DNA of 64,000 nucleotides from positions 447,022-511,021 of the forward strand of contig JAYKAV010003086.1 of assembly GCA_035582835.1 (NCBI GenBank), written 5' to 3'. A program made the position numbers and the translations under genes. Numbering within the stretch: the first letter of the stretch is position 1; each line of letters begins with the position of its first letter. Below, in pieces: positions 27,201 to 41,400 of this stretch. Below the pieces are notes generated by a model. That model did no database searches. It saw only the letters and a list, made by a program, of their open reading frames with translations, and was not told where the DNA came from. Source of the stretch: Phoebastria nigripes (lineage: Eukaryota; Chordata; Aves; Procellariiformes; Diomedeidae).

Positions 27201-30200
27201 CCCTTTCCTTAATCTTGTAACAGGAGAACATTACTAGGGAGTTAAAGGGAAAACAGAAACAGAAGTTTATCAATGATAGCAAACTTGGTTAAATATCAAG
27301 TGTACTTTAAACCTCCAGTTTGTTAATCACTGACTATGGGACTTCTCTTGATTAAACTGCCAGTCATTGTCAGTTTGTATTTTTGTCATACAGATAAAAT
27401 TATTGGGGAAACAACATAGAGGAAATATATTTTCCTTGTGAAGAATCATCTGGGTCATTATTTCCAGGATTGAGGACTAAACTTTTGAAATAAGTTAACT
27501 ACCTTGTCATGTCAAGCTTCTACAAGTATAATTAAAAAAATAAAAAATATTTCACAGAATTGTCCAAAATTATGATTTTACTGAATGTAAGAAATGCCAT
27601 GCTTTACTGAAGAAAAATAAACCTCATTTAAATCAATATAGATGCTGTATATTCTGTTTTCAGGCCCAAGTTCTTTAGGTAACATTGTGGAAGATGTTAC
27701 ACATCCATGTAATCCAAATCCATGTGCAGCTAATCAGTTATGTGAAGTAAATAGAAAAGGATGTCAATCTGGAGAACTGTGTCTTCCGTATTTGTGTGTG
27801 CCAGGTAAGGGGTTTTGGACTTCTGTTTACCTGAATTTTGCTGATAAACATATGTTACTGAAATTTTGTTGAAAGTTTTAAAGTGAATTGCTGATACCCC
27901 AAAAGAAGTATTATCACAATTATCTTGTGTTTTCAAAAGCTGTAGCCTACCTTCTAGCTCTTTTCATTTCTCGATGTGTTTCTATTTTTATTGTCCACTG
28001 AAACATAACATCTTATTAGAAGATACATTACTTATTTTGCTTCAGAAGAAATAAATGTCCATACATGGTCTCTAAGCAGCCTGCCTGCTATTTAAAATCA
28101 CACGCATGCAATACTGCAAATACAGTGCAGCTCACTGCTGCTGCAGACACCATGACATGTATTGCCCTGTATTTCCATACATTATTAGCCATATCCGCAT
28201 TATTTTCCTTACTGATGAAATAAATGGACATTATGTCTTGCCTTGAAATTAATGAAAATCAGGCTGTCAGTCTTGGGAGAACATTTTGACAGCCCTGAGA
28301 ATCTGATCAAATGCAGGGTGCCCTGGGATGTACTTTTGCATTGGCAGCAATTCCGGTGTTTTATTAAAGTTCAGGGTGGTATCTTACATGGAATTGTCCC
28401 AAATCCTTCTTCATAGGCCAGGACAACTTCTCAAAATCTCTCCAGCAGCTCATGGGTGACTAGTTCCAGTCTAAGTAAATTAATACCCAGACTTTTTCTT
28501 AAGAGCTTCACTGTTGCTGCTTCACTGGATTCATAGTGCCCAGGTTTAGGGGTTGGGAAGGAAGTGACATGGCACATAATTTATTTGCCTCTCCTTTCTT
28601 CTCTCTACTACTTGAGCTTGCAGCACTGATGCAGCATCTCTGCACTTCATCTTTAATGACTGACAGCGCTATGAGTTCATTGACTGGAGAAAAAGGCAGA
28701 ACCGCAAGGCAGACTAGCTCTGTGTCTCTCCCAAATCTGTATGTAGACTTGTAGTTTGGAGAAAAAAGACACTGACTTTGGGAAACAACAAAAATATGAA
28801 TAATGGATCTTGTCCTGCCTTGTCCTTCCACGAGACCCACAGTACCGCTTCTCATTAAAGATGATGTCTGGAGATGCAGCAGTACACAGNCAACTGCATT
28901 TCTGCTGCTGCTCCATTGAGTGATACTTTTAATGTAGGGGCACCTCACTAGAAAGGCATTCGTGGTCATTTGGGAACTGCTTTTTTAGAACATAGGTGTT
29001 GTCTAACTTCGGCACCATGAGTAAATGTGAGCTGACTGGGGAGAGAGCCTCATGTAGAATGAGTTTTAGCTATCTAACTTTGAAATGGCAGTCTTGGATG
29101 GTGTTGATAAGAAGGGTCAAATCTACAAAAGGAGATGGGAGACTGTACGATGTCCAACTTCTACAGCTCCTTCATTGTTCTACCTTAGACACCAGTAGTG
29201 CTTGCCACAATTTTTCTCCTTCCTTTAAAGCAAAAGGTATCATTCAGTGACATGAGGGATCACCTATGGTTCTTGAAGCAGAGGAAAGCTTGCGTTTGGT
29301 GACTGCTTGAATGCATGTGTTGAGAGAGACTGAGTGAGTGAGAGCGACACTGATTTTTAAACTGAATTGCATGAAGCAGCCTCCTTTCTAGAGGAAGTGA
29401 TAGAGAATATTGCCGTAACTGTCTCGCATCAGTTCCCTGAGCCTCTTTTGTTCCAGCAGTTCTGTGGCTGATCAGCAGTTTCTCCAGTGATTTCTAATTA
29501 CAAAGAGGAAAACTGGGTTTTGCTTCACTCGTACATCTGCTACACTTGTGCTCTTCTAAAAGTGAGAATAGACTTCAGCTCATTCTTTTTGTGAGCCTAG
29601 GGACATTGTTTTGGTTATGTTTCTATGACCCTTACAAAATNTTTTTGTTTTTCTGAAAAGCTGAGCATTATTACTATAGAGGTTGTATTGTCTTCACTTG
29701 CTGCAAAGTCATTCAAAGTGATCTGAAAACAAGCTCACCCAGAGCTTTTGAAGAGACAACTTACTTCCTGTAAGGGTTGGAAGGTGACTTCTATGTTTGA
29801 ATTCAGTCTTTTTATTGGTTGAAAGTTTTGGGGGATTTGTTGCAGTTCATCACTTCTAGGGTAATTTTAATCTATTTCTTTTATTATTGTTTCCTTGCAA
29901 TTTTTAAAACCATTTTTCTTCTTTTCCATTCTTTTCTTTTTTAAATCCAGTTTTCTTGCTTTTTCTCCCTCTCTCCTCTCTTCATGTCTACCTATAAGAG
30001 TCCTTCACATAAGAGTAGGGAAGGAAGACACAATAAAATGTGTGAGAGAGGGGAAATGACTGGGCTTTGCTTGTGAGACCCTTTAATTCAGTTTGTGTAT
30101 TGGAGAGAGTGAAGCGTGTGTGGTATTTGTTGTATCACATATGTTTCATACTACTACAGAGCTGTGGAAAATTAGATTGCTTGAGAATTGTTGGAATTAC

Positions 30201-33200
30201 CAGTCTTTTTCTCTGAAGTGACATTTCTACAGGTACTTCAGAACATTGTCTGAAGCAAATACCTTCTATTTCTGCTACTTGCTGCCTCTGTGAAATGCAT
30301 GAATTTGTCTAAAGGGCAAGAGCAAGGCTGCTTTAGGAACACCTTAGCTTTTTCACAAGTCAAAGAATAGTAGTTGTTTTTGATAGTGGCATTTGCCAAA
30401 GTATTTACTAAATATGAGCTAAAATTTCTCCTTGTATATAGGTTGCAAACTGGGAGAAGCGTCAGATTTTATTGTCCGTCAAGGTACACTTATTCAGGTT
30501 CCATCCTCAGCTGGTGATGTTGGTTGTTACAAGATTTGTACCTGTGGACACAGTGGATTGCTAGAAAACTGCATGGAAATGCGTTGTGTTGACCTCCAAA
30601 AATCATGCATTGTTGGAGGACAAAGAAAAAGTAAGTATTAGAACAGTAATTATATCTTTATACAGCACCTGTTCCTTAAGTAATGAATTTTGAGGTACAT
30701 ATGAAGACCCAGAGGATCTGAATGCAGAGTTTATTAGAAAATACAGAAGTTAATGTTTGCATCCCTATATATACTACTTGTTTAATTCTTATGTATGCTG
30801 GAGGATTCCAGTATTTAAATCAATAATGAACTGTGTCTGTGTCTGTCTCAACCAATGAAAGTCCTGTGTGAAGTGTGTTCTTAGTACACCATTTTTCAAC
30901 CAAAAGGTCACTGACTTGCCTCACATCCCCTGTATTTTATGGTACTTGATAACAGGTAGCTTCCTTTCTGGTAGAAGAACTTGCTGGTGGGAGCTCTGAG
31001 GATTGAGGAGGGAAAAAGTTCTGAGAGGAGCCAGTAGGCAGTAGGGGTGAAGCAACAACAGCAAAACAAATTGATCTGCTTTAAGCATGCTGTAGTTCTG
31101 AGGTTTAAGCACAGTATAACAGACTATAAATGGCTGCCCATTTCTTGGATTCGAACTTTGCAGGTACTCTCAGTCTGCTTTTAACAGCATTGGATAGCCA
31201 GTGACCAATAAAGGTGTCTGGGGAAGAGTATGAGAAAAGGCAGAGGATTTAATCATACTTTCCATGAATATTCTACCAGAATCTGCTGTGCTTCAAACCA
31301 CAGACCCCTTGAGCAGGGGTGGTTTCTTTACTAGCCCCAAATGGTTTTGCGGTTTTTGGTTTTCGTCTTTTTTTTTTTTTTTTCCCCCTTCTTTTTCTTC
31401 CATGGATTTTAAATACAGGTTAAAAAAAAGTCAGAAATTTTTATCATGAGCTGTAATCTCTGGCAAGAAGTTCCACATGTTAAGATATGTGTGCCTAAAA
31501 ACCCTCCTTTTTTTTTTTTTTTGGTGGGGTTTGCAAGGGATTTCTTTTAATTTGAGCTTTAATACTTTGTTTCATCTGGTTCCTCTTAGTTCATGAGATT
31601 CATCCTAGTTCTTGTATTGAAAAAGTTGATGAATGATTGTTGCCTATTTGCTTCCACTTTCAGACCTCTATCGTATTCCCCTCAGTTTTTCTCCAAGCCA
31701 GTTCCTATTCTATTTAATCATTCCTTATATGAAAACAGTTGTATACTTTTTGATCATATTTATTACCCTATTGTGTACCTTTTTCTAGTTCTTACATTTT
31801 CTTTTGAAATGGGAACTGGAACTTCATGCACCATTCACGATCAAGTGCCCAATCAAGTGTATGTAATAGCAAAATTATGTTCCTATCATAATTATTATAA
31901 CATTATCTTTTTTGGCTGCTAATTCTATTGAGGTCATGCTTTCACAGAGCTGAGCTGCACCATGGTGCAGTTCTTAAGTGGAAATGGTCAGTTCACAGCT
32001 CATTGTGTGAATTGTAGAGAATCACTTTATGTTCAGTACAATTAATTTCCTCTGCTATATCCTTTCCTAGTTGCTCAGCATGGTGAGATTTTCTTGCAGT
32101 TCTTCATTATTTGGTTCTTTGTACCTTAATGTAACTGATAGACTTTGTTATTTAAATACTTGCATTTGTGTTTTTTGGACACATATAAATATGTTGAACA
32201 GAACAGCCACTGCATAGATCATGGAGACTCGTCCAATGACCTCCCTTCATTGTCCATTTATTCTGTTTCACAGTTATTTATCCATGTGAGCACTTTTTTT
32301 CCTATCTCTACTTTTTTTCTGGAAAGCCTGTGTTAAAGAGCTATCAAATGTCTGTTGAGTATTGAAGTGTATAAACCTGATTTTCTGTTGTCCACATGCT
32401 TATTGACTCCTTCAGATAATCCTAAAAGATTTGTTTTGTGCCTTGCACAAAAACTGTGATTCCCTCCCCCAATGTATCATATTTAGGTATGTGTCCACTG
32501 ATGCAAACTTTTGTACTTTTACCACAATTGTGTTGCGCAAAATTAAGTTTACCTATCTTTATTATCCACAGAACCCTTTTAAAAAAAAAAGTATATATTT
32601 TAGCCACTTGCATTGGTATCCAAACCCTGGGGAAGTTTAAAGCAAAAGGTTATAAATAAGTTTGCTTATATTAGCAAGTATTTCACACCTGAATTCATTT
32701 GGAGTTTTTTGATGAATGTTTCTGGTCTTGCAGAGTTGTTAGCATTTGTCTGTCCAAGAGCTGCTTCTGAGGCAGGTTCTCTAACGCATTGCCTGTGAAG
32801 AAGGTACTCAGCTTAGACTTTTAACTTCCTCTGCAGGGAACAGGGATGCAAGAAAATCTTCTACTTTTTGTTGTTGTTGACTTATCTTCTGAGTGGTTCT
32901 TCTGTGTATTGATCAGGTGTTCACTGTATGGTCCTCCCTCCTACCACAAACCTAGCTGTAGGTGTAAAAGTTGCATAAAACTAGTTTTATCAAAATAGTT
33001 GTTGATGTCTGAATTAGCAGTGAACAAAACCAGTAATCACTGGATCTATTCCCAATAGACACGCACACACACATACACACACGCTGCTGACATGGCCGGC
33101 CACACTGATCAACACAGACAGAAATTAGTGCTGTTATTGGCACCCACACAAACGCACATAGCATTAACGCAAACACGAACAGCACATATGGCCCAAACCT

Positions 33201-35442
33201 GTTCCTGTTCTGCCGCTGATCATAAATGAAGCCCACTAATGAAATATATGCAGACAGAATAGAGTTCTGTCTGGTAGCAGGCCCTAGATGCACAGTTTGT
33301 CTGCTAGCTGCCCCCCAGATGCCAGTCTCCCAGAGTTGGTGGCATCTGGATCCATGAGCTCCCAAGGTTTGTGTTTCCACTCCAATGGCTGGCACACAGA
33401 CCTCTTATCCTACTTATTGATTCATCCAGCTTAAACTTTGTTAGCATTCATGCACTTATTCAAAGTAGGAAGCACACACACAATGAGGGTAAAAACAGGA
33501 TTGAATAAAAATATAGGATAGATTGTGGTGATCAAGTGCAGGGTTCAGTCAGAGAAGTGTACTGACCAGCCACCTGTCTACACTCAGCCATTCCCTTTTT
33601 CCTCTTTTCGCTCTGCTTTCCCATGCATCTTCCTGCTTAATCCATCTTAATTCCTCCTTTTCCTCATCTTTGGTCCTTCCACTAACCATCTCATAATAAG
33701 TTTTGCACAATCCCAAAATTCTCTTCCCTTGGCGTCATATAATAAATCTGATACCCCTTTAGGCAATGATGCTGTTTTAGTTCGGAGAGGGAGTTTCTTT
33801 TACTGAGTGACGTTGGTAGATTTCACACCAAGGACAATGGTTTAAAAAAAGGGTTTAAAAGACTGTTCTGCTAATGTGTACAAACATGTTAGAAATACAT
33901 ACCTGTCATAGACTGTCCTCTGCACTTGGATTTCTTTGAAACCTTCATAGCCTGCAATTAAGTATCACAAGGCAGCCTATGCATTTCAGAAAAAAAACTT
34001 ATTACATTTTTTAATGAAATTAATATTAAATAAGAATTACAGTTTAACATATTAATCAATGGAGCTAACATATGCTTAAAAATGAACATGTAAGCAGATA
34101 CATTATGATAACAATGGCATATTGAACACTGTCGTTCTTTAAAGTCTTCCTCAGCATGGTGGGTCTAGACCTCATGCTGATTTCCTTCTGCCACGTAGCT
34201 GTAAGATGAACAGCTTTTTATTTTAACAATAAAAGAATGCTAACTATCTCTTTCTTGACTTAGGTTTAAATTACTAATTTTCTAAAATAACTGTACTGTT
34301 ACTGTTCAGAGATTAAATTGGCATGGGAAACGAGCGTTAATTGGGTTCTACTTAATCTGACAGTCAAAGTAGTTGAAAGAGACTTGACAAATGATGCTTC
34401 TTAAAAGACGATATTGATTTATTTTCAGATTTATTCATTGCTTGAGAGCTTTAAAGGTGTATTTTTGTCATGCAACAGGCACTATGCTCTTTGAAAAAGA
34501 AAACAAAATAAAAAGCTACTACTACGATAGGGAAAATCTTACAAAATGTCTCGAATATAAAATTGGGAGTCTGTGCTGAGCTGTAACCCGTCTGAAGCTG
34601 ATGTCTTTGAATCAGTCAGCAAGCAAGAGCTTTTCTGCTAGTGAACAGTTACATATTTCAGCACTGGACATTGTTTAGTGTCTGTAATCAGCCCTTTTAA
34701 AATACTGTCAGACTGAAGTCCAAGCATAATTAAAGCAAGTCAAAGATACCTAGTAATTTCAAAATAACTGAGTCACTTTTTTTACCATGTAATAAGAGAG
34801 ATTTATTTTCACGTTAAGTAAATCTTAAGAAGGCAGGCACTTCTTGTAGTTACATTTGTCACAAACATAGTTTTCTGACTGTGAACCAAACCCTGAAATC
34901 ATGAGAGAGTAGGTAATTGGGATATTTCTTTCTCAAAAGATACCAAGCAGATCTAAATAATCAATTGTACAATTACTTTCATCATTCAGGAAAGTCTGCC
35001 TGTAATGTTCCATGCATTTACAGCTTGTAATGTTTGGGTTTTTTTGTTCATCCAATGAGGATGAAAGTCAGCCAAACACACCTAAAACTTACTTTGTATT
35101 GCCAAATTGGTACTATTTGTTCATGGAAGCAGAACACTGAAAACATCTTAACCTTAATGATACATTGGATGGGCAGTTATAGAAAGTATCTGGTGAAACT
35201 AGATGCTTTTAAAATACAGTCATCAGCAAATATGTTATTTAAATGGCAACTGAAACCTTTTATGGATCATTCTGTCCAAAGAAACTTGCACTTTTTCAGA
35301 TTATTGGTGAAAATAATCACAAAAATGTCTGAAGTTATATTTGTGTTTTATGTTTGCACAGTGTACAGCTGTCACTTGTTGTGGTAACTGTAACAACCAT
35401 ATGTGTAGCTGGTAGGTATTCGGTATTCAGTAAGTGCTGTCC

Positions 35443-35476
<34 letters not shown>

Positions 35477-38400
35477 CACAACAAAAAAACCCAACCAAAC
35501 AAAAACCAGACAGCTTCCTCTCTTCTGCCATAATTACTCATTAAGTAATGTGTGGTGATTAAGACTCTAGGTATTATATAATAAAGATAAAAATTACTAA
35601 ATTCCAAATTAGTTAGATGATGTATTGAAAACAAATAATTAAAAATTTACAGTCACCATGTGAACTTTTTGTAGTTACTATATTTAATTGGTTTATATGT
35701 CAGTTGCAAAAAGCTCAGTCATAAAATCTGAACTGTGGTTTTTAAAACCATTCTCTATAAACCAAACAACCCTGAATGCTTTATCTGATGCTGGGGTTTT
35801 TTTGTGTTGTGAATTGACTCCAATTATGAAANGACTACTGATGAAGAGGACAGTTTGCTGTGTGCACTCTTTCATAGTGAAAGCCAATAGTCTTGCAAAG
35901 TTTTCAAGTGGATCCTAAGTCAGTTACTCTTTACTCTGAAGAATTGCCTAAGAGATCCTGTATTTGGCACTACCGTCGAATCTTGGAAACTTTTCTTATT
36001 CCCTGCTGACAAATTCCTTCTTCCTTGGGTGGTAGTGTGGTTTAAACAGAGTTTTTTGTGCTACAGAGGCTTTCTCTTCCATCCCCTCTTGTTCTGCCAT
36101 CATTTGTCTAGGAGTACCTCTTCTGAATTGCTCAAATGCTGAGGATTTTCCTTGTGCCCCTGTAATATTTTTCAAAAATTCTAATCCTTAATCTCAACCC
36201 TTTGAAAAGAGATTAGAGAGAGAGATTAGATTATTTTGTAAGACACAGTTACTCTTCTGTTTTCTTGAAGAGCTGTGTATTTGTTGGTAGTCTTTAATAA
36301 CCAACCTGGTTATGGATAGATCATTTGTCACCAACATGAATTGATTTTACATAAAACATACAACACAGTGAAGGGTAGTCCTATGGACAGTTCACAAAAC
36401 CAAACTGGAATTGCTAAATTGAAGAAAAATTCCCAAAGTTTGCATTTTGATTTTTAGATTCAGGTGTGAAAATGTTACTGACTTACAAAATGCAAAAATT
36501 AGGCAAATTGCTCCATCCTCANAAAGCAGCTGTGATGGTGTCAGTTGCATTATTAAGGGCTCCTTTCTGAAAGCCAGTGGGTGAACATAGACCTCTGTAT
36601 TTGTGTGTGTCTTGTGCTGGATCTAGATCTGGGTTTCTGTTCAGCTTTGCTACAATCTTTCTTGTTCCCTGCTTTGGACAAAGCTGCATTGTAACTTGTA
36701 CTGCTTATTGAGGCTGGAATTATAACTATAATAGATGTTGCAAAACAATAAAGACTGGAATGAAGCATTGGCACTTTTTACCTCTTGACAAAAAGTACAC
36801 ACAAACGAAAGAAATGAGCACTACAGAGTTTTGCATTGTGTATGAGACTATGGCTGAAAGTTTAGCAGTCTTACGTAAAATTAATTTAGGAGAAGAACGT
36901 ATCTTTACGAAAGCTTTACCTTTAAAAATGTGGAGCTTGCTAAGCCAGAATTTATAGAAGTACTATGTACTATGCTACCACTTCTTCTGTTTTCTGAGTG
37001 TATTTCTTTTTGCAGCTTTAAATTGTTCTTTAAAAAAAACAAACAAACAAACAAACAAAAAAAACCCACAAAAACAAAACCAAAAAACCCAAACAAAACC
37101 TAACTTATACAGGCTTTGAAAGGATAAAGTACTTGCTTCCTTGTTTAACTAATTAATCAAAAACGTGTGCGAACAGACTTTTTCATTAAATGAATAAAGC
37201 AAAACTGGAAATGTACCAAAGGTTGAAACTTCAGTGGGAAAAGAAACTGAATAAGGGAAATTACAGGAACAATTAATATTGAAAATGTAATATCTGTGTA
37301 ATACATATGGGTATATAGTCTTCTGGTATATTTGCATTAATTGTATGCATTTACTTAATTTCTTTTATTTTAAGGCCATGGAACATCCTTTAATATAGAT
37401 TGTAATGTCTGTTCATGTTTTGCTGGAAACTTGATATGTTCTACGCGTCAGTGTCTAACTGAGCATAGTTCAGAAGATGAACGTCGGAAGTTTACAGGTA
37501 CCTTTCCAAACTATGGAAACTGTAAGCTTAATATTCTTAGAGCGAGGATTAGCTTCGAAATTCTTTCTACAGTATTAATGGAAAATACCTGATAATTTGT
37601 TATTAATATGTTCTTTTAACTATTTATTTTTCTCATATCCAACCTGCACTTCAGAAAAAACATATACCTTTAAAAAAAAAAATCAGTACTGAAAAATAAA
37701 ACCTCAGGTAATATGTCAAAATAGGTAGACATAGGCTAATGCCACTGGGGACAAGAGATAAGGAGTTTGGGGGAAAAATGGAGAAAGCTGAGTAGAATTA
37801 GCAAGGAGGCAGGGCAGAAACTTCCCTTCCTACTACTTGGAAGTGCGTATGTGCTACAGCATTGCTAAATTACAGGAGGGAGAAGTGGCTGAAGATATGG
37901 CACATCTTTGCATTTGCTGGAAGGCAAAGATATCTTTGTGACCCCTTGTGTATCTTCTGTCATAGAAAATAAATGTGCACCAAATTCCTGTTTTGTGTCT
38001 TGCTTTTACAGGTTTACCGTGTAACTGTGTAGATCAGTTTGTACCAGTATGTGGTCAAAATGGACGCACATATCCAAGTGCATGTATAGCTCGTTGTGTT
38101 GGGCTCCAGGACAATCAATTTGAATTTGGATCATGCATTTCCAAGGATCCTTGTAACCCTAACCCTTGTAATAAAAATCAGAGGTAAAAGCAGAATATGT
38201 TTTTAAGCATTTCTTTGGCATCATCTACTTGTGAAGCAGATTTACTTTTTCTTTGAATGTGTTGTATATTGTACTAACATTCTACTTTTGGGGTACTCCA
38301 ATAAAAATAACTGTTTGAAGTAGCTACTTTGTATTTATCATAGTAATGGACTGTAATAACTGCCAATTCTTGGTTCTGTTTAGGTAGTGCTATATTATTT

Positions 38401-41400
38401 AAACTCATTATGCAGATCTCAATTTTAGCAATAAAAGAGAACTGACATATACTTTCAAAAATGGGGGAATCAAATTTCATTGAAATGGCAATAAGTGTCA
38501 TTTTACTACTTTGTTTCACACCTTCTTCTAGTAGTTAAAAAAAAAAAAAAACCCACACCTGAATTCAAGACTTGGATTCAGTCTTTCTTATTCAGTCAAT
38601 AATCTATGCTCTTTATCTCTAAAATCGGAAAATATCAATCACTCTGGAAGACTTGAGTTTCTCTTAATTAGATTGCTTTCTTGTGAAAACNATGTCTGTA
38701 GAATCTCTGGTTTTTCAATGTCAGAAAAAACAAAATCTGTATAGACAAACATATTAAAACAAAAATATGCTCTGTACTAGTGTCAGGAGAAAAGAAAATC
38801 TGACCTTTCTTACAGAAATCAAAGTCTGTGGCTCATAATATTGGTCTCTGTCTTCAATTTTCTCAATGTTGTGCAATACTGCAGTCTCCTTTGAATTTGT
38901 ACATTTTTCTGTTTTGAAAGAAAGCCACCATAAGACATTGTGTAATACTGTGCTTTCATGAAAACTGATTATAGCAATTTTATTTTTTTCCATTTTCTGC
39001 ACTTTAAATGCCTTGATGCAAAAACTGCAGAGAAAACACTGTAGTTTTGTAGCTGTAATAGCCATTATGGCATTGAAAACTGGAATTTCAAAGCTGCATT
39101 GTGGATATACACTTTTTACCTTTCATATTTTTAATTTGGAAAGTATAGAGAGGTTTTTCAGTTTTACAGAATAACCATTATGCTTAGAACCTCAACTTGT
39201 AGTTTCAGTGAAGGACTGTACATAATACATTTTTCTGGGTCAGTTTGATAATGTAGCATAAACTAAACATGCTCATTTTAAAATGTCTCTGAAGTGCTTA
39301 GAATCTGTTTAAGATCTTACATTCCATTTGTAAAGTGTTTAAATCTCAGAATTTCTGAGTCTTCCCTAATATAAAAGGAAAATGTGTAATGCATAGGACA
39401 GCAGCACTCAGAGAGAATAAGGATGTATTGTATGTAATCCAGTGGTAGCATTGTTGTTGTTTATAGGAGGAGGAGATTGATGAAAGGTCAAATGGCTTTA
39501 ACAGTCTATTCATCAAACTCTATTGGCTGGCATTTCTCTAGCAGAGGGATGTCTTGCAGGGCATATGGCAAATGTTTTGCGGATTAGACCATGGAAGGTA
39601 CATATTTAATATAAAGGGGAAAGAATTTCTGCTGTTTACTGCTGCTCTTATCTGTGAAGGCTTGAGAGGGATGACATGCCAAAAAAGGAAATTGTGTTAA
39701 TACTAGATTTTTCCGTTTGCTTGCAAGTCATCCCCAAGATTGGATGTGATATAATATACTGAACCTACAAAGCTAGAATCCAATTAGGTATTTGTAATTG
39801 AAACCATATAATCTCGTAAGTCTTGTTTTCACTACCTTCTCAAGGAACGGTGAGGCTAGACCTCTGCAATATAATGTTTTTCTCTTGCAGTTCACTGTTT
39901 TCATGTTTTCTCTAATTTTCCTTAAATATGCATTTACAAAATGAAGTTTGGGAGTAGGTAAGAAGTTTATCCGAGCCTTTTTTGAAAATCCATTGAAAAA
40001 TACTTGGTAAAAGATTAATTTTAGTGGAAACTGTAGTTGTGTTCACATACATTGACTAAACATGGTGTGAACCAGTTTCAGGTTTGTGATGACACCTGAA
40101 ATCGGCTATTCAGAATGTTTTATCACATGTATTTCCTGCAGCTCTGCTGAACCATAGTTAGCTCTAAAGCACTGGAAAAGATTTCACTGAAAATATTTTC
40201 CCTGAATATTTTGCGACTTAAAAAAAAAAATGCTATGACATGATATGAAATTATTATTACTTTATGCAGGTGCATACCAAAGAAACAAGTTTGCTTGACT
40301 AGTTTCGGAAAGTTCGAATGTAGCCAGCATGAATGTGTGCCAAGGCAGTTAAACTGTGATCAGACACGGGATCCTGTTTGTGACACAGACAATGTGGAAT
40401 ACAGTAACTTGTGTACTTTGTACCAAAAAGGAAAAAGTCTAGCATACCGAGGACCATGCCAGGTAGGAAGTGGTTCTAGCAATAAATACCAAATCTTCTT
40501 TGTTCTTTAATGTTCAACTTTGCAATATTCTGGTTTTTATAGCTTNCAAAATGTTTTCATTAAAAGTAATCCTTTAAAAATATAATTTTCACTAGTATAA
40601 AAAATACTCTCACAAAATTATATTCAGAATTTGTCAAGTGTTTCTCTGCTTTAGTTAACAGTTGTCTTAAAACCAATCAAAAGCTTTACTTACGCTTTCT
40701 TGGGGATAATACTCTGATATTTATATTAAGTTTTCCTATATTTGTCACCGTTAAAGCTTGCGCTGAGGTATGTTTGCAGTAATTAGTGCAGTTCCTTGGT
40801 TAGTTAAATGCTAGTTTTCACCAATTTGAACTTGTTTTAAATAAAAATTCATGCCTGGTCTTTAGCGTTTTGTGGGGTTGTGCCCCAGGTTTACCAAGTT
40901 CATTTTTCAGGATCTATTTACATGTAAATTTTGTTGGAGACTAGGCAGTCTGTAATACTTTCTTTAGTTAGTCTGGCTTGGATTGGTGGTTTTATTAATC
41001 CCTGAGAAGGATTAGGATTAGTTCTTCCATTGCACTGCTCCCTACAGTGTTGGTAGACAAGCTATTTCTATCGCTTTACAAGAAAAGTCAGGAGCTACTC
41101 TTTTCAAAGTTGCTGGCTTTACCGTTGATACGCTGTTCATCTCCAGGTTTTTCCTCAAATGATGAAGATTGAGACCTTCTCTTGGTCTCAACTGATGGAT
41201 ATTTTTAGAAATACAGAACATTTTTTCAGGGTTTTTCTGTATTATAAATGCTATTGCTCTTTAACCCACTTTTAGTTTCTGCCTTTCTGTCTTCATACCT
41301 TCATTTTCTTGCCCTTTTTCAGCAACCTCGTTAAGTACAGATAGTTCTTCTCATTGCACATCAGATATCTCATGAGATACTCAGAGAATGTTCAGCCCTT

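Larger units (their letters stand above)
30631..37374 (+). other. RECK intron 14
   Basis: A 6.7-kb intron with a poly-A tract, an (AAAC)n repeat and an unclassified, less AT-rich block near 33040-33420. No coding exon was recognised. Confidence 0.8.

Noticed and set aside
28508..28969. 153-codon minus-strand open frame in RECK intron 13
   Set aside because: It contains an unresolved base and has ordinary intronic composition with no splice support.
32952..33395. 147-codon minus-strand frame as a possible gene
   Set aside because: Its Cys/Val runs come from a CA microsatellite and no family resemblance is seen; kept only as an unclassified block.
38145..38172. CCCTAACCC telomere-like motif
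   Set aside because: It is the codons for the CNPNPC module in RECK exon 16, not a telomeric repeat.
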